A stretch of DNA of 18,745 nucleotides from JACDBZ01 sp036262075 (GTDB lineage Bacteria > Chloroflexota > Limnocylindria > QHBO01). The position numbers were made by a program, and so were the translations under genes. The stretch covers positions 1 through 18,745 of the forward strand of contig DATAJO010000012.1 of the NCBI GenBank assembly GCA_036262075.1. Direction: 5' to 3'. The notes beneath the pieces are model-generated. The model saw only the letters and a program-made list of their open reading frames with translations. It was not told where the DNA came from and searched no databases. Positions 7,030 through 15,007 of this stretch are shown here, in pieces (position 1 is the stretch's first letter; each line of letters starts with the position of its first letter).

Positions 7030-8178
7030 TCAGCGCCGCGCGAGCGCCGGCGCACGGTCCGCGTGGCGGGCGACGAGCGCATCGGCGATGCGGCGGACGC
7101 CCTGGGCGATCTCCGACTCGGGGTTGGCCGCGACGAACGCGACGCCCTCGTTGTTCGAGGACAGGACGAGGCGCCCGTCCGAGACGACCTCGTAGTCGAT
7201 CCCGCTCCCGAGCGCCTGCTCGACGTCCGAGCGGGCGAAGCCGCCGGTCGCATCGGCGCGGTTGAGGACGGTCGCCAGCTTGTCCGGCGGGTAGCCGATG
7301 GCCGTGAACGTCTCGCTCGACATCGCCAGCGAGCGGATGGCCATGCTGTCGTAGGTCAGGACCTGGAGGATGAGGTCGGCCGCGTCGAGGAAGACGAGGA
7401 CGTCCTCGGACAGTGCCGCGCGGGTGTCGATGACGACGTACTCGTACAGCTGGCGCAGGAGCGAGAGCACCTTCTCGACGTCACGGGTGGTGACCATCTC
7501 GGCCATCTCGACCCGCGGCGGGGCGAGGAGGATGTCGATGCCGGACGGGTCGCGCCACATGACCTCGGCGAGGTCCTGCTCGCGGATGCGGTCGGTGGGC
7601 AGGTTGACGATGCTCGGCGCCACGGCGGGGACGCGCAGCAGGCCGCGCAGGTCGCTGAACTGGAGCGAGCCGTCGATGAGGCACACCCGATGCTGCTGGC
7701 CGAGCGCCACGGCGAGGTTGTAGGCCAGCGTCGTGCGGCCCACGCCACCCTTCGGCGAGAAGAGCGTCACGACGAGCGAGCCGGTCCGCGCCGCCTCGAG
7801 GGCTCGCGTCTCCCCCACCTTGCGGATCATCGTCGTCAGGTCGAAGCCGGTGAACGGCATCTTCAGCACGGCGTCGATGCCGCGCTCCGGGTCCTCCCGC
7901 ACCGGGTTCTGCGGGACGGTGAGCATGATCACGCCGATCTGGGGCTCCGCCTGGCGCAGCTGGTCGGCGACCTGCTGGCCGCTCACCCGTCCCTGGAGCA
8001 GCGCGTCGACGATGACGACGTCCGGCTTGAGCTCGGAGGCACGCGGCAGCGCCTGGTCGCCCGCGGTGACGACGTCGAGCATCTTGATCTGGGACTGGGC
8101 GTTGAGCAGCGCACGGATGTGCGACGCCACCTGCGGCACGTCCTCAACGACCAGGAGCCGGATCTGTTCGCCTGCCAT
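7030..8178 (-). CDS. receiver domain-MinD/ParA ATPase fusion (CpaE/TadZ-like)
   Basis: This 382-residue protein joins an N-terminal response-regulator receiver domain (about 1-125) to a MinD/ParA-type ATPase domain (about 134-370). The receiver keeps the acidic pair E12-D13, phospho-acceptor D58, T87 and K106, so it looks able to be phosphorylated. The ATPase has the deviant Walker A SPKGGVGRTT (141-150): the signature lysine K143 is kept, but the usual second lysine is R148. LIDGSLQFSDL follows, resembling the LxDLDLQFGD block of CpaE/TadZ. Such proteins place type IV/Tad pilus machinery at the cell pole, but no pilus gene is within this window. It starts 3 nt after the methyltransferase stop, so the two are co-transcribed. 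Substrate or partner is unknown. Confidence 0.87.
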   Translation of the reverse strand: MAGEQIRLLVVEDVPQVASHIRALLNAQSQIKMLDVVTAGDQALPRASELKPDVVIVDALLQGRVSGQQVADQLRQAEPQIGVIMLTVPQNPVREDPERGIDAVLKMPFTGFDLTTMIRKVGETRALEAARTGSLVVTLFSPKGGVGRTTLAYNLAVALGQQHRVCLIDGSLQFSDLRGLLRVPAVAPSIVNLPTDRIREQDLAEVMWRDPSGIDILLAPPRVEMAEMVTTRDVEKVLSLLRQLYEYVVIDTRAALSEDVLVFLDAADLILQVLTYDSMAIRSLAMSSETFTAIGYPPDKLATVLNRADATGGFARSDVEQALGSGIDYEVVSDGRLVLSSNNEGVAFVAANPESEIAQGVRRIADALVARHADRAPALARR

Positions 8179-8181
8179 CTG

Positions 8182-9024
8182 CTACCCCACGCCAGGACCA
8201 TCACTCGCCGGCCGAAGCACGACGATGCACCGTTCGCTCTCGTCATCCAGGGGCGCCAGGTCGTGTGACCCGAACGCCGCCTCGACGACCAGCCCCGCCT
8301 CTTCGGCGAGGGCAGCGACGGCCGAAGGAGATGGATACCAGAGCCGAAAGCTGGCCGGAACCCTCGCTATCGTACCATCGGGCCCGACAAGGTCCGTGAG
8401 GGTCGAATAGGCCACGCGCAGACCCTCCGGCGTCGGATTCAGCTCCAGGCTGCTGCGCCTGACGACGCGCCGATCCCCGATCCGCTTCTCCCAGTCGACG
8501 CTCATCGGCAGCTCGTGCTCCGGCAGCCCGCCGGGCCCGAGCGTGTCGACGATGGCCCGCCCATCGGGCTCGAGGACCGATGCGACCGCGCCCAGTGCCT
8601 CGACCGCGTCCTCCGGGCCGCCGAGATGGGCGATGACGCCCGCCAGGACGACGAGCCCGAACCGATCGCGCCGCCGGACGTGCCGCACGTCGCCGGCCGC
8701 GAGCTCGATCCGGCCCCCCGCCCGAGCCTGGGCCAGCCGTTCGTCCTCGCCGATGCGCCGCTCGGCGCGCTCGAGCAGGGCCGGCGAGCCGTCGATGCCG
8801 ACGATCCGCTGCGCGCCGCCGTCGAGCAGCGCCCGGAACAGCCGCCCCGAGCCGCAGCCGAGGTCGAGGACCGCCGTCGCGCCGCTGCGTCGCACCCAGT
8901 CGCGGTAGAAGGCGAGATCCTCGGTGATCTCGTCGTGCTCGAGGTCGTACAGCTCGGCGAGCAGCGCCGTGTCGGCGGGCTGGGCGCCGAAGATGTCGGC
9001 CGTCTCAGCCGGCTCCCTTGCCAT
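8182..9024 (-). CDS. class I SAM-dependent methyltransferase
   Basis: This 280-residue protein has a Rossmann-type methyltransferase core. Motif I is VLDLGCGSGRLF (52-63), the acidic end of strand beta2 is GIDGSP (76-81), a GDVRHV block (111-116) would contact the adenine, and post-motif VVLAGVIAHL follows. The N-terminal LLAELYDLEHDEITEDLAFYRDWV is the helical cap typical of small-molecule methyltransferases. The methyl acceptor is unknown. The start is ATG at 9024, overlapping the end of the amidohydrolase gene by 20 nt. No other start gives an intact N-terminus, and the frame upstream reads antisense-like sequence inside the amidohydrolase gene. It is tightly packed between the amidohydrolase and the receiver-ATPase gene. 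Confidence 0.85.
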   Translation of the reverse strand: MAREPAETADIFGAQPADTALLAELYDLEHDEITEDLAFYRDWVRRSGATAVLDLGCGSGRLFRALLDGGAQRIVGIDGSPALLERAERRIGEDERLAQARAGGRIELAAGDVRHVRRRDRFGLVVLAGVIAHLGGPEDAVEALGAVASVLEPDGRAIVDTLGPGGLPEHELPMSVDWEKRIGDRRVVRRSSLELNPTPEGLRVAYSTLTDLVGPDGTIARVPASFRLWYPSPSAVAALAEEAGLVVEAAFGSHDLAPLDDESERCIVVLRPASDGPGVG

Positions 9025-10225
9025 CGGCGTTCGTGCGTCGCCGGCCGCCGCCCATCTCGCGCAGCTCGACCCACGCGCGCTCGACGAGGCTCGGGTCCCT
9101 GACGAGATCGAGGGCGGTGGCCGCCAGGACGCGGATCGCGACCGGCAGCGCCTCGTCGCCGTCCGGGCCGCCGGCGTGGGCCGCTGCCTCGTGCGAATGC
9201 CACGGCGTGCCGCGCGGCGCGATCCTGATGTACGGGTGGATCGTCGGCACCTCGTGGCTAACGTTCGCCATGTCCGTGCTGCCCGCCTGCGAGTCGGTCG
9301 GGTCGGGCTCGCGCCCCGCCTCGACGAGGTGCTCCGTCCACAGCGCCACCATCGTCGGGTTGTTGAGCATCGTGCGGCAGCGGTTGACCGGGTCGTTCGC
9401 GATCTCGACGGTGCAGCCGGTGGCCGCCGCGGCCGCATCGGCCATGGCGCGGAAGCGCTCGATCATGGCGTCGAGGTCGTCGTCGATCGGCGTGCGGAGG
9501 TACCAGCGCCCGGCGGTCAGGTCCGGCACGATGTTCGGCGCCGCGCCGCCGTGGGTGATGATGCCGTGCACCCGCTCCCCCGGCTTCAGGTGCTGCCGCC
9601 ACTGGGCGACCATGGTGTGGAGCAGGACGATCGCGTCGAGCGCGTTCTTGCCGAGCCACGGGTCGGAGCTGGCGTGGGCCAGGACGCCGTGGAACGTGAC
9701 GCCGATCTCGGTCACCGCCAGCGCGACGATCTCCGGGCTGTTCGAGTCCGAGGGATGGATCTGGAGGCAGGCGTCGACGTCGTCGAACAGGCCCTCGCGG
9801 ATGAGGTAGACCTTGCCGTTCCCCGCCTCTTCCGCCGGCGTGCCGATGAACCTGATCTCGCCGCCGAAGTCGCGCCCGAGGACGTTCGCGGCGGCGATCG
9901 CCGCGCCGGCGCTCGACGAGCACATGAGGTTGTGGCCGCAGCCGTGACCGACCTCGGGCAGGGCGTCGTACTCGCCCGCGAACGCGATCACCGGGCCCGG
10001 CCGCGATCCCTCCCAGCGAGCGACGAAGGCGGTGTCGAGGCCGCCGGCCGGGGCGGTCACGTCGAACCCGTGGCGCTCCAGCAACTCCGCGGTCCACGTC
10101 GCCGCCTGGCGCTCCTGGAAGGCGATCTCCGGGGTGGCGTGGACGCGGTGCGAGAGGTCGAGCGCCTCGGGGAGGATGGCGTCGACCGCCCCCTCGAGCG
10201 GCACCCGGGCCGCGGATTCGGTCAT
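9005..10225 (-). CDS. M20 family amidohydrolase (M20D-like metallopeptidase)
   Basis: This 406-residue protein is a zinc- or manganese-dependent amidohydrolase of the M20D group, which cleaves N-acyl amino acids or aminobenzoyl-glutamate-like amides in the cytoplasm. Visible ligands are C96 and H98 in GHGCGHNLM, the PAEE acidic pair E132/E133, H157 in CLQIHPSD, and a late histidine in PWHSHEAA. The TFHGVLAHASSDPWLGKNALDAI block is the usual lid/dimerisation domain. The segment FAGEYDALPEVGHG resembles PM20D2 and AbgB proteins, but the substrate is not determined. The start is ATG at 10225 because GGAG lies 8 nt upstream; an in-frame upstream ATG at 10285 would overlap the preceding membrane-protein gene and add a proline/arginine-rich tail. 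Confidence 0.9.
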   Translation of the reverse strand: MTESAARVPLEGAVDAILPEALDLSHRVHATPEIAFQERQAATWTAELLERHGFDVTAPAGGLDTAFVARWEGSRPGPVIAFAGEYDALPEVGHGCGHNLMCSSSAGAAIAAANVLGRDFGGEIRFIGTPAEEAGNGKVYLIREGLFDDVDACLQIHPSDSNSPEIVALAVTEIGVTFHGVLAHASSDPWLGKNALDAIVLLHTMVAQWRQHLKPGERVHGIITHGGAAPNIVPDLTAGRWYLRTPIDDDLDAMIERFRAMADAAAAATGCTVEIANDPVNRCRTMLNNPTMVALWTEHLVEAGREPDPTDSQAGSTDMANVSHEVPTIHPYIRIAPRGTPWHSHEAAAHAGGPDGDEALPVAIRVLAATALDLVRDPSLVERAWVELREMGGGRRRTNADGKGAG

Positions 10226-10257
10226 GTGTCGGTCTCCAGACGGGTGGCCAGGTTCGG

Positions 10258-10659
10258 TCAGGCGTCGCGGCGGGCGAGGAGCCACTCGGCGCCGACGGCG
10301 AGCAGGACGGTGAAGATCGCGACCGGCACGCTCAGCGCGCCGGCGAGCCTGAGGCTGGCGAGGGCCGCCACCACGAGGCCGACGAGCACGCCGCGACGGA
10401 CGGCGCGAACCCAGGCGCCACGATAGACGATGCGCCGCCGCGCCATGAACTCCCCGAGGAACGCGAACGGCGTGACGAGCAGCCCGACCCCGGCCGCGGC
10501 CAGGCCGATCACGACGGCGACGTTGCGCGCCGCGTCGGGGCAGGGCTGCGCATCGGTCTCGACCGGGCAGGCGCCGCCGGCGAAGGCGACGAGCGCGAGG
10601 CAGGCGAGGATGCCGAGCAGGATGAGGGCGGCGACCGCCGTGCGGTGATGGCCGGTCAT
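10258..10659 (-). CDS. small four-helix membrane protein of unknown function
   Basis: This 133-residue protein is not a family I recognise. It shows four hydrophobic segments, at about residues 7-29, 46-70, 89-107 and 110-128. A short loop between the first two contains two cysteines (C31, C40), which could form a disulfide if it faces outside. Positively charged residues lie between helices 2 and 3 (MARRRIVYRGAWVRAVRR), predicting that this loop is cytoplasmic. The ATG overlaps the stop of the helicase-nuclease gene (ATGA), which fixes the start and implies translational coupling. A much longer open frame continues upstream antiparallel to codon use of the helicase gene and is not coding. 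Confidence 0.72.
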   Translation of the reverse strand: MTGHHRTAVAALILLGILACLALVAFAGGACPVETDAQPCPDAARNVAVVIGLAAAGVGLLVTPFAFLGEFMARRRIVYRGAWVRAVRRGVLVGLVVAALASLRLAGALSVPVAIFTVLLAVGAEWLLARRDA

Positions 10660-13600
10660 CGCGCGGCGTCGGGGCAGATCTCCCGGAACGGGCAGTAGCC
10701 GCACTTCATCGGCGCGGGGGTGGGGGCGAACCGGCCGGCCCGGATGCCCTCGGCCGCCGCCGACAGCTGGTCGTGCGCCTTCGCGAGCCGCTTCTCCGAC
10801 GGCGCCGCCCGGCCGACGACGCCCGAATCGAGGAAGTGGAGCGCGAGCTCGCCGGGCAGCGTGCCGTGCTGGGCCTCGTAGGCGAGGGCATAGATGCCGA
10901 GCTGGAGCGACTCCCGCGCCCGCTTCTGCGCGGTGGCGAGATCGCGCACGTCGGACGACTTGTAGTCGGTGATCACGACGTGGCCGTCCTCGGAAGCGTC
11001 GATCCGGTCGTACCGGCCGCGGAGCCGATCGCGCCCGAACGACACGGTGAACTCCTGCTCGACCGCCGTCGGGCGGGCGGGCTCCCGCTCCTGATCGGCC
11101 CAGAACCGGTCGAGGGCCGCGTGGGCGGCCGCCCTGCGCGCCTCCTCGTGCTCGCGGGTCAGGAAGCCGATCGACTCCCAGTTCGCGTCGAGCGAGGCGT
11201 GGAGCTCCTCGATCGTCATCGGCCGGTTGGCCACCTGGCGACGGTGGAAGGCCTGGACCGCGGCGTGGAGGGCGCGGCCGTAGACCATCTGGTGCGAGAC
11301 CGGGGTCGGGATGCGCAGCACGTGGCCGTAGCGGTAGCGCGCCGGGCAGTCGAGGTAGTCGTTCACCTGCCCGTAGCTGAGGACGAGCGGCCGGTCGCCG
11401 ATCGCCGGCTTCGGCGGCGCCGCGGTCGCCTCGTTCGGCGAGCCCGCGTGGCGGCCGAGCTGCTCGAGGATCGCCGGGCGCACGATCTCGACCGGCGTGG
11501 CCGGCGGCAGGTCGAGCGCCTCGGTCACGAACTGGCTCGCCGCGCGCGATCGCCGACCGCCGTAGTCCTGTGCCCACGACAGGACGAGCTCCTCGCGCGC
11601 CCTCGTCATGCCGACGTAGAACAGCCGGCGCTCCTCGGCGACGTGACGGTCCTCGCGGTCGGCCGTCACCGGCTCGCGCAGCAGCTCGGCGGGTGCCTCG
11701 AGCTGGTCGGGACGGTCGCGCCCCGGGATCCGATCGGCGGTCAGGCCCGTGAGGTGGACGACCGGGAACTCGAGTCCCTTGGCCTTGTGGTACGTCAGGA
11801 CGTGGACGGCGTCCCCCTCGTCGGGCTCGGCGTCGGCGGTCGACGGGTCGTCGCCGGTCTCGATCAGCGTGTCGAGCTGCGCGACGAGGAACGGCAGCCG
11901 GTCGTCGCGCAGGAGCGCGCCCTGCCGCCGCACGATCTCGAAGAAGCGCGCCACGTTCGCCAGGCGCTCCTCGCCGGTCTCCTTCGCCTCCGCCGCGAGC
12001 CGGCCGAGCCAGCCCGAGGTGTTGATGAAGTGGTACAGCAGCTCGCCGCAGGAGCGCTCGGCGCTCATCGCCCGATGCGCGTCGAGGCTGGCGAGGAGGC
12101 GCTGGACGACCTCGATGGCGCGCATCCCGAACGGCGACTCGTCGGGATGGAGCGCCGCGTCGCGGAGCGCATCGGCCAGGCTGGTGCGTCGGCGACGGGC
12201 GCGGTTCATCGCCAGCGTCACGTCGGCCGGGGCGAGGCCGAAGATCTCGGACGTGGCGAGGTCGTAGAGGCTGATCGAGTCGTCCGGGTCGTTCACCGCG
12301 CGCAGGAACGAGATGAGGACGCGGACCTCCGGCTGGCGGTACAGGCCGGCGGTGCCGCTGAAGCGCCACGGGATGCGGGCCATGTTCAGCGCGCGCAGGT
12401 ACGGGTCGGCGTCGCGGTTGCCGCGCACGAGGATGGCGTGGTCCCCCGGCCGGCGGCCGGACTGGATCGAGGCCCGGATGCGGTCGGCGGTCGCATCGGC
12501 CTCGTCGGAGCCCGTCGTGAAGCCGACGAGCTCGATCGGCCCCGCCTCCGGCTCCGGGCGCGTGAAGGACGCGCGTGCCTTCAGCCGCTTGTCGATCCCC
12601 TCGCGCGCCTCGAGCCGCTCCGGGTCGTTGTGCCGGATGAGCCGATACGACGCGTCGAGGATCGCCTGCCGGCTGCGGAAGTTGTCGACGAGCACGACCG
12701 AGGTCGCCTTCGGGTACGTCTCGCGGAAGCCGAGGATGTTGCCGAGCGCCGCACCGCGGAAGCGGTAGATCGACTGGTCGTCGTCCCCGACGACGGTGAC
12801 GTTGCCGTGCTCGGCGGCGAGGAGCTTCACGAGCTCCCACTGCGCGTGGTTCGTGTCCTGGAACTCGTCGACGAGGATGTACCGATACCGCCGCCGCTCC
12901 TCCTCCAGCACGGCGGGATGCTCCCGCAGGAGCCGGAGCGCGAGCGTCACCTGGTCGCCGAAGTCGAGCCGATCGTTCGCGCGCATCAGCCGCTCGTAGG
13001 CCGCGTACGTCCCCGCCAGCTCGGTGTGGTTCGCCGCGCGCTCGGCGAGCGCCTCGTCGTCGGGATCGGCGGCCGATGCATCGGCCAGGCGGCGGGAGTA
13101 CGCCAGGTATTCGTCGGGCGTGACGTCCTCGTCGCGCAGGCGGCTGATGAGCGTGACGAGGGCCGACAGGAAGCGCGTCGGGTCGCCGAGCGGCCGGTAG
13201 CGCTCGAGCGGCAGCTCGAACAGGTGCTCGCGCAGGAAGATGATCTGCTCGGCACGGCCGAGGACGGTCGATCGGTCGCTGAGCCCGGCCTCCATGGCGT
13301 GCTCGCGCAGGAGCCGATCGCCGAAGGCGTGGAAGGTGCCGACGTCGGCGTCGTTGTGCCCGTACGGCACGAGCCGATCGACCCGCTCGACCATCTCGTC
13401 GGCGGCCCGGTCGGTGAACGTCAGGGCCAGGATCTCGGACGGCGTCGCCCGCTTCTCGGCGATGAGCCAGGCGATGCGGCGGGTGATGACCGTCGTCTTG
13501 CCGGTCCCGGCGCCGGCCACGATGAGCAGCGGCCCCTCGCCGTGCGTGACCGCCTTGCGCTGCCGGGCGGTGAGATCGGCGAGGAGGGGCGGCTGGATGC

Positions 13601-13685
13601 GGAGGTGCGGCCGTCGCGGACGGCTCGGCGTCGCCAGCTCCTCGAAGATCGGGAGCTGGTTCGGCGACGGGACGACCGGTGCCAT
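10656..13685 (-). CDS. UvrD/Rep-type helicase fused to RecB-family nuclease with Fe-S cysteines
   Basis: This protein of about 1009 residues is a superfamily 1A helicase followed by a PD-(D/E)XK nuclease. Helicase motifs are LTARQRKAV (Q motif, 38-46), GAGTGKT (58-64), VDEFQDTN (272-279), VGDDDQSIYRFRGA (299-312), TYHKAKGLEF (631-640) and VGMTRARE (691-698). The nuclease shows GRALH (803-807), GRYDRID (890-896), ITDYKSS (905-911) and LQLGIYA (927-933). Four cysteines, C780, C995, C998 and C1004, match the iron-sulfur staple of AddB-type nucleases. The architecture resembles AdnAB/AddAB-like end-resection enzymes, probably in double-strand-break repair, although no partner subunit is next to it. 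I use ATG at 13685, with TACCAT 10 nt upstream; GTG at 13718 would add 11 residues. It overlaps the following membrane-protein gene (ATGA). Confidence 0.92.
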   Translation of the reverse strand: MAPVVPSPNQLPIFEELATPSRPRRPHLRIQPPLLADLTARQRKAVTHGEGPLLIVAGAGTGKTTVITRRIAWLIAEKRATPSEILALTFTDRAADEMVERVDRLVPYGHNDADVGTFHAFGDRLLREHAMEAGLSDRSTVLGRAEQIIFLREHLFELPLERYRPLGDPTRFLSALVTLISRLRDEDVTPDEYLAYSRRLADASAADPDDEALAERAANHTELAGTYAAYERLMRANDRLDFGDQVTLALRLLREHPAVLEEERRRYRYILVDEFQDTNHAQWELVKLLAAEHGNVTVVGDDDQSIYRFRGAALGNILGFRETYPKATSVVLVDNFRSRQAILDASYRLIRHNDPERLEAREGIDKRLKARASFTRPEPEAGPIELVGFTTGSDEADATADRIRASIQSGRRPGDHAILVRGNRDADPYLRALNMARIPWRFSGTAGLYRQPEVRVLISFLRAVNDPDDSISLYDLATSEIFGLAPADVTLAMNRARRRRTSLADALRDAALHPDESPFGMRAIEVVQRLLASLDAHRAMSAERSCGELLYHFINTSGWLGRLAAEAKETGEERLANVARFFEIVRRQGALLRDDRLPFLVAQLDTLIETGDDPSTADAEPDEGDAVHVLTYHKAKGLEFPVVHLTGLTADRIPGRDRPDQLEAPAELLREPVTADREDRHVAEERRLFYVGMTRAREELVLSWAQDYGGRRSRAASQFVTEALDLPPATPVEIVRPAILEQLGRHAGSPNEATAAPPKPAIGDRPLVLSYGQVNDYLDCPARYRYGHVLRIPTPVSHQMVYGRALHAAVQAFHRRQVANRPMTIEELHASLDANWESIGFLTREHEEARRAAAHAALDRFWADQEREPARPTAVEQEFTVSFGRDRLRGRYDRIDASEDGHVVITDYKSSDVRDLATAQKRARESLQLGIYALAYEAQHGTLPGELALHFLDSGVVGRAAPSEKRLAKAHDQLSAAAEGIRAGRFAPTPAPMKCGYCPFREICPDAAR

Positions 13686-13695
13686 GTCGTCCGCG

Positions 13696-13701
13696 ATGGT
13701 A
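13696..13701 (-). promoter_or_regulatory. -10-like hexamer before the helicase-nuclease gene
   Basis: TACCAT on the - strand ends 10 nt before the ATG at 13685, which would give a leader of only about 3 nt. It matches TANNNT. No clear -35 is seen. It could provide internal transcription of this gene within the long minus-strand run. Confidence 0.35.
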
Positions 13702-13725
13702 GCGGGTGACCCATTCACCCCGCGG

Positions 13726-13743
13726 TTATCGGCGACTTATCGG
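13726..13743. promoter_or_regulatory. phased direct repeats, possible operator
   Basis: TTATCGG occurs at 13726-13732 and again at 13737-13743, an 11-bp period (about one helical turn). On the - strand this reads CCGATAA-N4-CCGATAA. The pair lies just upstream of where a -35 region would fall for the helicase-nuclease promoter, and the distal copy includes the stop codon of the SelB-like gene. The regulator is unknown. Confidence 0.35.
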
Positions 13744-14417
13744 ACAGCTCGTGTGTCGCGGCCGGTCGACCGCCGTCTCGGTCGCCGCGGCATCGGCCTG
13801 GCTGTCGTCGCGGCCAGGATGGCCTCGGCATGGCGGCGGCTCGTCCCGAGCTCCTCCTTCACCCGTCCGACGGTCAGCTGTCCCGGCATGCCCTCGAGCT
13901 TCGCCTGGAGCGCCGACCACACGTCGGCCGGGTAGTCGATCCCCGGCGCCACCTGGCGCAGCAGCCCGGCGGCGCGCAGCTGGTCGACGACCGCCGGCGC
14001 GATCCCCAGGCGTGCGGCGAGCGCCTCGACCCGCGGTGGCGCGAAGCCGGCGGCGCGAAGGCCCTCGAGGAGCCGATCCACCTGCTTCGACGTCTCCGGG
14101 TCGAGCGGAGGACGCGCGGCCGGCAGGCCGTAGCGGCGTCCCGACCGGGTCAAGCGGCCATCGTCGGCCATCTCGTCGATGACCCGCCGCAGGGACGCGT
14201 CGTCGAGCGTCAGCGCCGCGGCACCCCGGTGTCGTGGCGGCGGACGGCGGCCGGCGGCCTCGCGGATACGGCGGACGAGCGCATCGAGCCGGATGTCGGC
14301 CGACAGCGGCTGCTCGCGGTGGAACTTCCGGAGCGCGGCGAGGACGAGGCGCTCGGCGATGCGTCGCTGCTCGGCGTCGATGGCGCCGATCGGCCCGCCC
14401 GGGCCGGCATCGGTCAC
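13737..14417 (-). CDS. stand-alone SelB C-terminal winged-helix-like protein
   Basis: This 226-residue protein matches the C-terminal half of the selenocysteine elongation factor SelB and lacks the GTPase. Residues 25-50 (ALRKFHREQPLSADIRLDALVRRI) correspond to the SelB segment usually reading FHxxxPLRxG. Residues 118-160 (LEGLRAAGFAPPRVEALAARLG ... LLRQVAPGI) resemble a SelB winged helix, and 181-201 (LTVGRVKEELGTSRRHAEAIL) resembles the last wing that reads the SECIS RNA hairpin. The family's usual LEYFDRxGxTRRxGD ending is replaced by a proline/arginine-rich tail (203-226). The GTG start overlaps the DUF4446 stop (GTGA), so it is a complete gene, not a truncated selB. It may be an RNA- or DNA-binding protein derived from SelB. 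No selA, selD, full selB or selC is in the window. Confidence 0.75.
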   Translation of the reverse strand: MTDAGPGGPIGAIDAEQRRIAERLVLAALRKFHREQPLSADIRLDALVRRIREAAGRRPPPRHRGAAALTLDDASLRRVIDEMADDGRLTRSGRRYGLPAARPPLDPETSKQVDRLLEGLRAAGFAPPRVEALAARLGIAPAVVDQLRAAGLLRQVAPGIDYPADVWSALQAKLEGMPGQLTVGRVKEELGTSRRHAEAILAATTARPMPRRPRRRSTGRDTRAVR

Positions 14418-14938
14418 GCGGGCTTCGTCCCCTCGACGGCGATGCGGATGGCCTCGGCCTCCTCGGCGGACAGGTTGTGGGTCGAGGTCCCGTCGGTCAC
14501 CGGCTTCGCGAACACGCGCGTGTTCGACCGCCCGTGGAGGCTCGAGATGACCAGCCCGTCGCGCCGATCGTCGAGCAGGGCGATGGCAAAGCTCTGGTCC
14601 GAGCCGGTGTCCTCGAACGGGTTGAAGCGCACGAGGCCGATGTGCTGGAGGCCGCGACGGGTCCGCTGGTCGATGAGCCCGTGCATCGCCTCCATCTCGC
14701 TCATCCGCTCCGACGCCCGCTCCACCGCCGATGCGTTGCCGGCGAGGAGGTCGTGGAGCGACGCCCCGGATGCCGATGCGCCGTCGGCGCCGCGCACGAG
14801 CTCGCGGTAGGCCCGCGTGGCCCGCCCGAGCCGGATGGTCTGGGCCACGACGAGGATGAGCAGGATGATGATGGCGAGGGCCATCACGCCGACGACGATC
14901 GCCAGGTTGTCGGACAGGAGGCGGTTGAGATCGGCCAT
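14414..14938 (-). CDS. DUF4446 family membrane-anchored protein
   Basis: This 174-residue protein has one transmembrane helix (about residues 13-33) followed by a coiled-coil-prone segment (about 58-92). The DUF4446 domain comes next, with its recognisable block RFNPFEDTGSDQSFAIALLDD (104-124) and ISSLHGRSNTRVFAKPV (131-147). Length and layout are normal for the family. Function is unknown; members occur in Firmicutes, Actinomycetota and Chloroflexota, often near chromosome-partition or repair genes. It is the first gene of the minus-strand run. A TATGAT hexamer lies 12 nt before the ATG and no Shine-Dalgarno sequence fits, so the leader is very short. Its stop overlaps the start of the SelB-like gene. 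Confidence 0.9.
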   Translation of the reverse strand: MADLNRLLSDNLAIVVGVMALAIIILLILVVAQTIRLGRATRAYRELVRGADGASASGASLHDLLAGNASAVERASERMSEMEAMHGLIDQRTRRGLQHIGLVRFNPFEDTGSDQSFAIALLDDRRDGLVISSLHGRSNTRVFAKPVTDGTSTHNLSAEEAEAIRIAVEGTKPA

Positions 14939-14956
14939 GAAGTCGGCGGTATCATA
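14925..14956. promoter_or_regulatory. divergent promoter with a shared -10 on both strands
   Basis: The near-palindromic GTATCATAG gives TATCAT on the + strand (14950-14955) and TATGAT on the - strand (14956-14951), serving the 15043 gene and the DUF4446 gene respectively. On the + strand, TTGAGA at 14925-14930 is one base from the -35 consensus at a long 19-bp spacing, and lies inside the DUF4446 coding region. No clear - strand -35 was found. Confidence 0.5.
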
Positions 14957-15007
14957 GCGGCCCCGTGGTCCTGGACCCGGGTCACGCCACGCTCGTCAGC
15001 TCGTCAG

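Noticed and set aside
6133..8268. Antisense open frame of 711 codons opposite murI and the receiver-ATPase.
   Set aside because: Same artefact; both real genes on the other strand have full catalytic motifs.
10258..12840. Long open frame (860 codons) on the - strand running through the helicase gene.
   Set aside because: Only its last 133 codons encode a plausible protein. The rest is Arg/Pro/Gly-rich out-of-frame reading of the helicase gene, a GC-bias artefact.
10773..13709. Antisense open frame of 978 codons opposite the helicase-nuclease.
   Set aside because: Mirror-frame artefact of high third-position GC. The composition is Arg/Val/Asp-rich low-complexity sequence with no domains.
13737..14417. 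A full selenocysteine insertion locus around the SelB-like protein.
   Set aside because: No GTPase domain, selA, selD or selC-like tRNA is seen. The class V aminotransferase at 17989 is not SelA, and no in-frame TGA within a CxxU-like motif was noticed.
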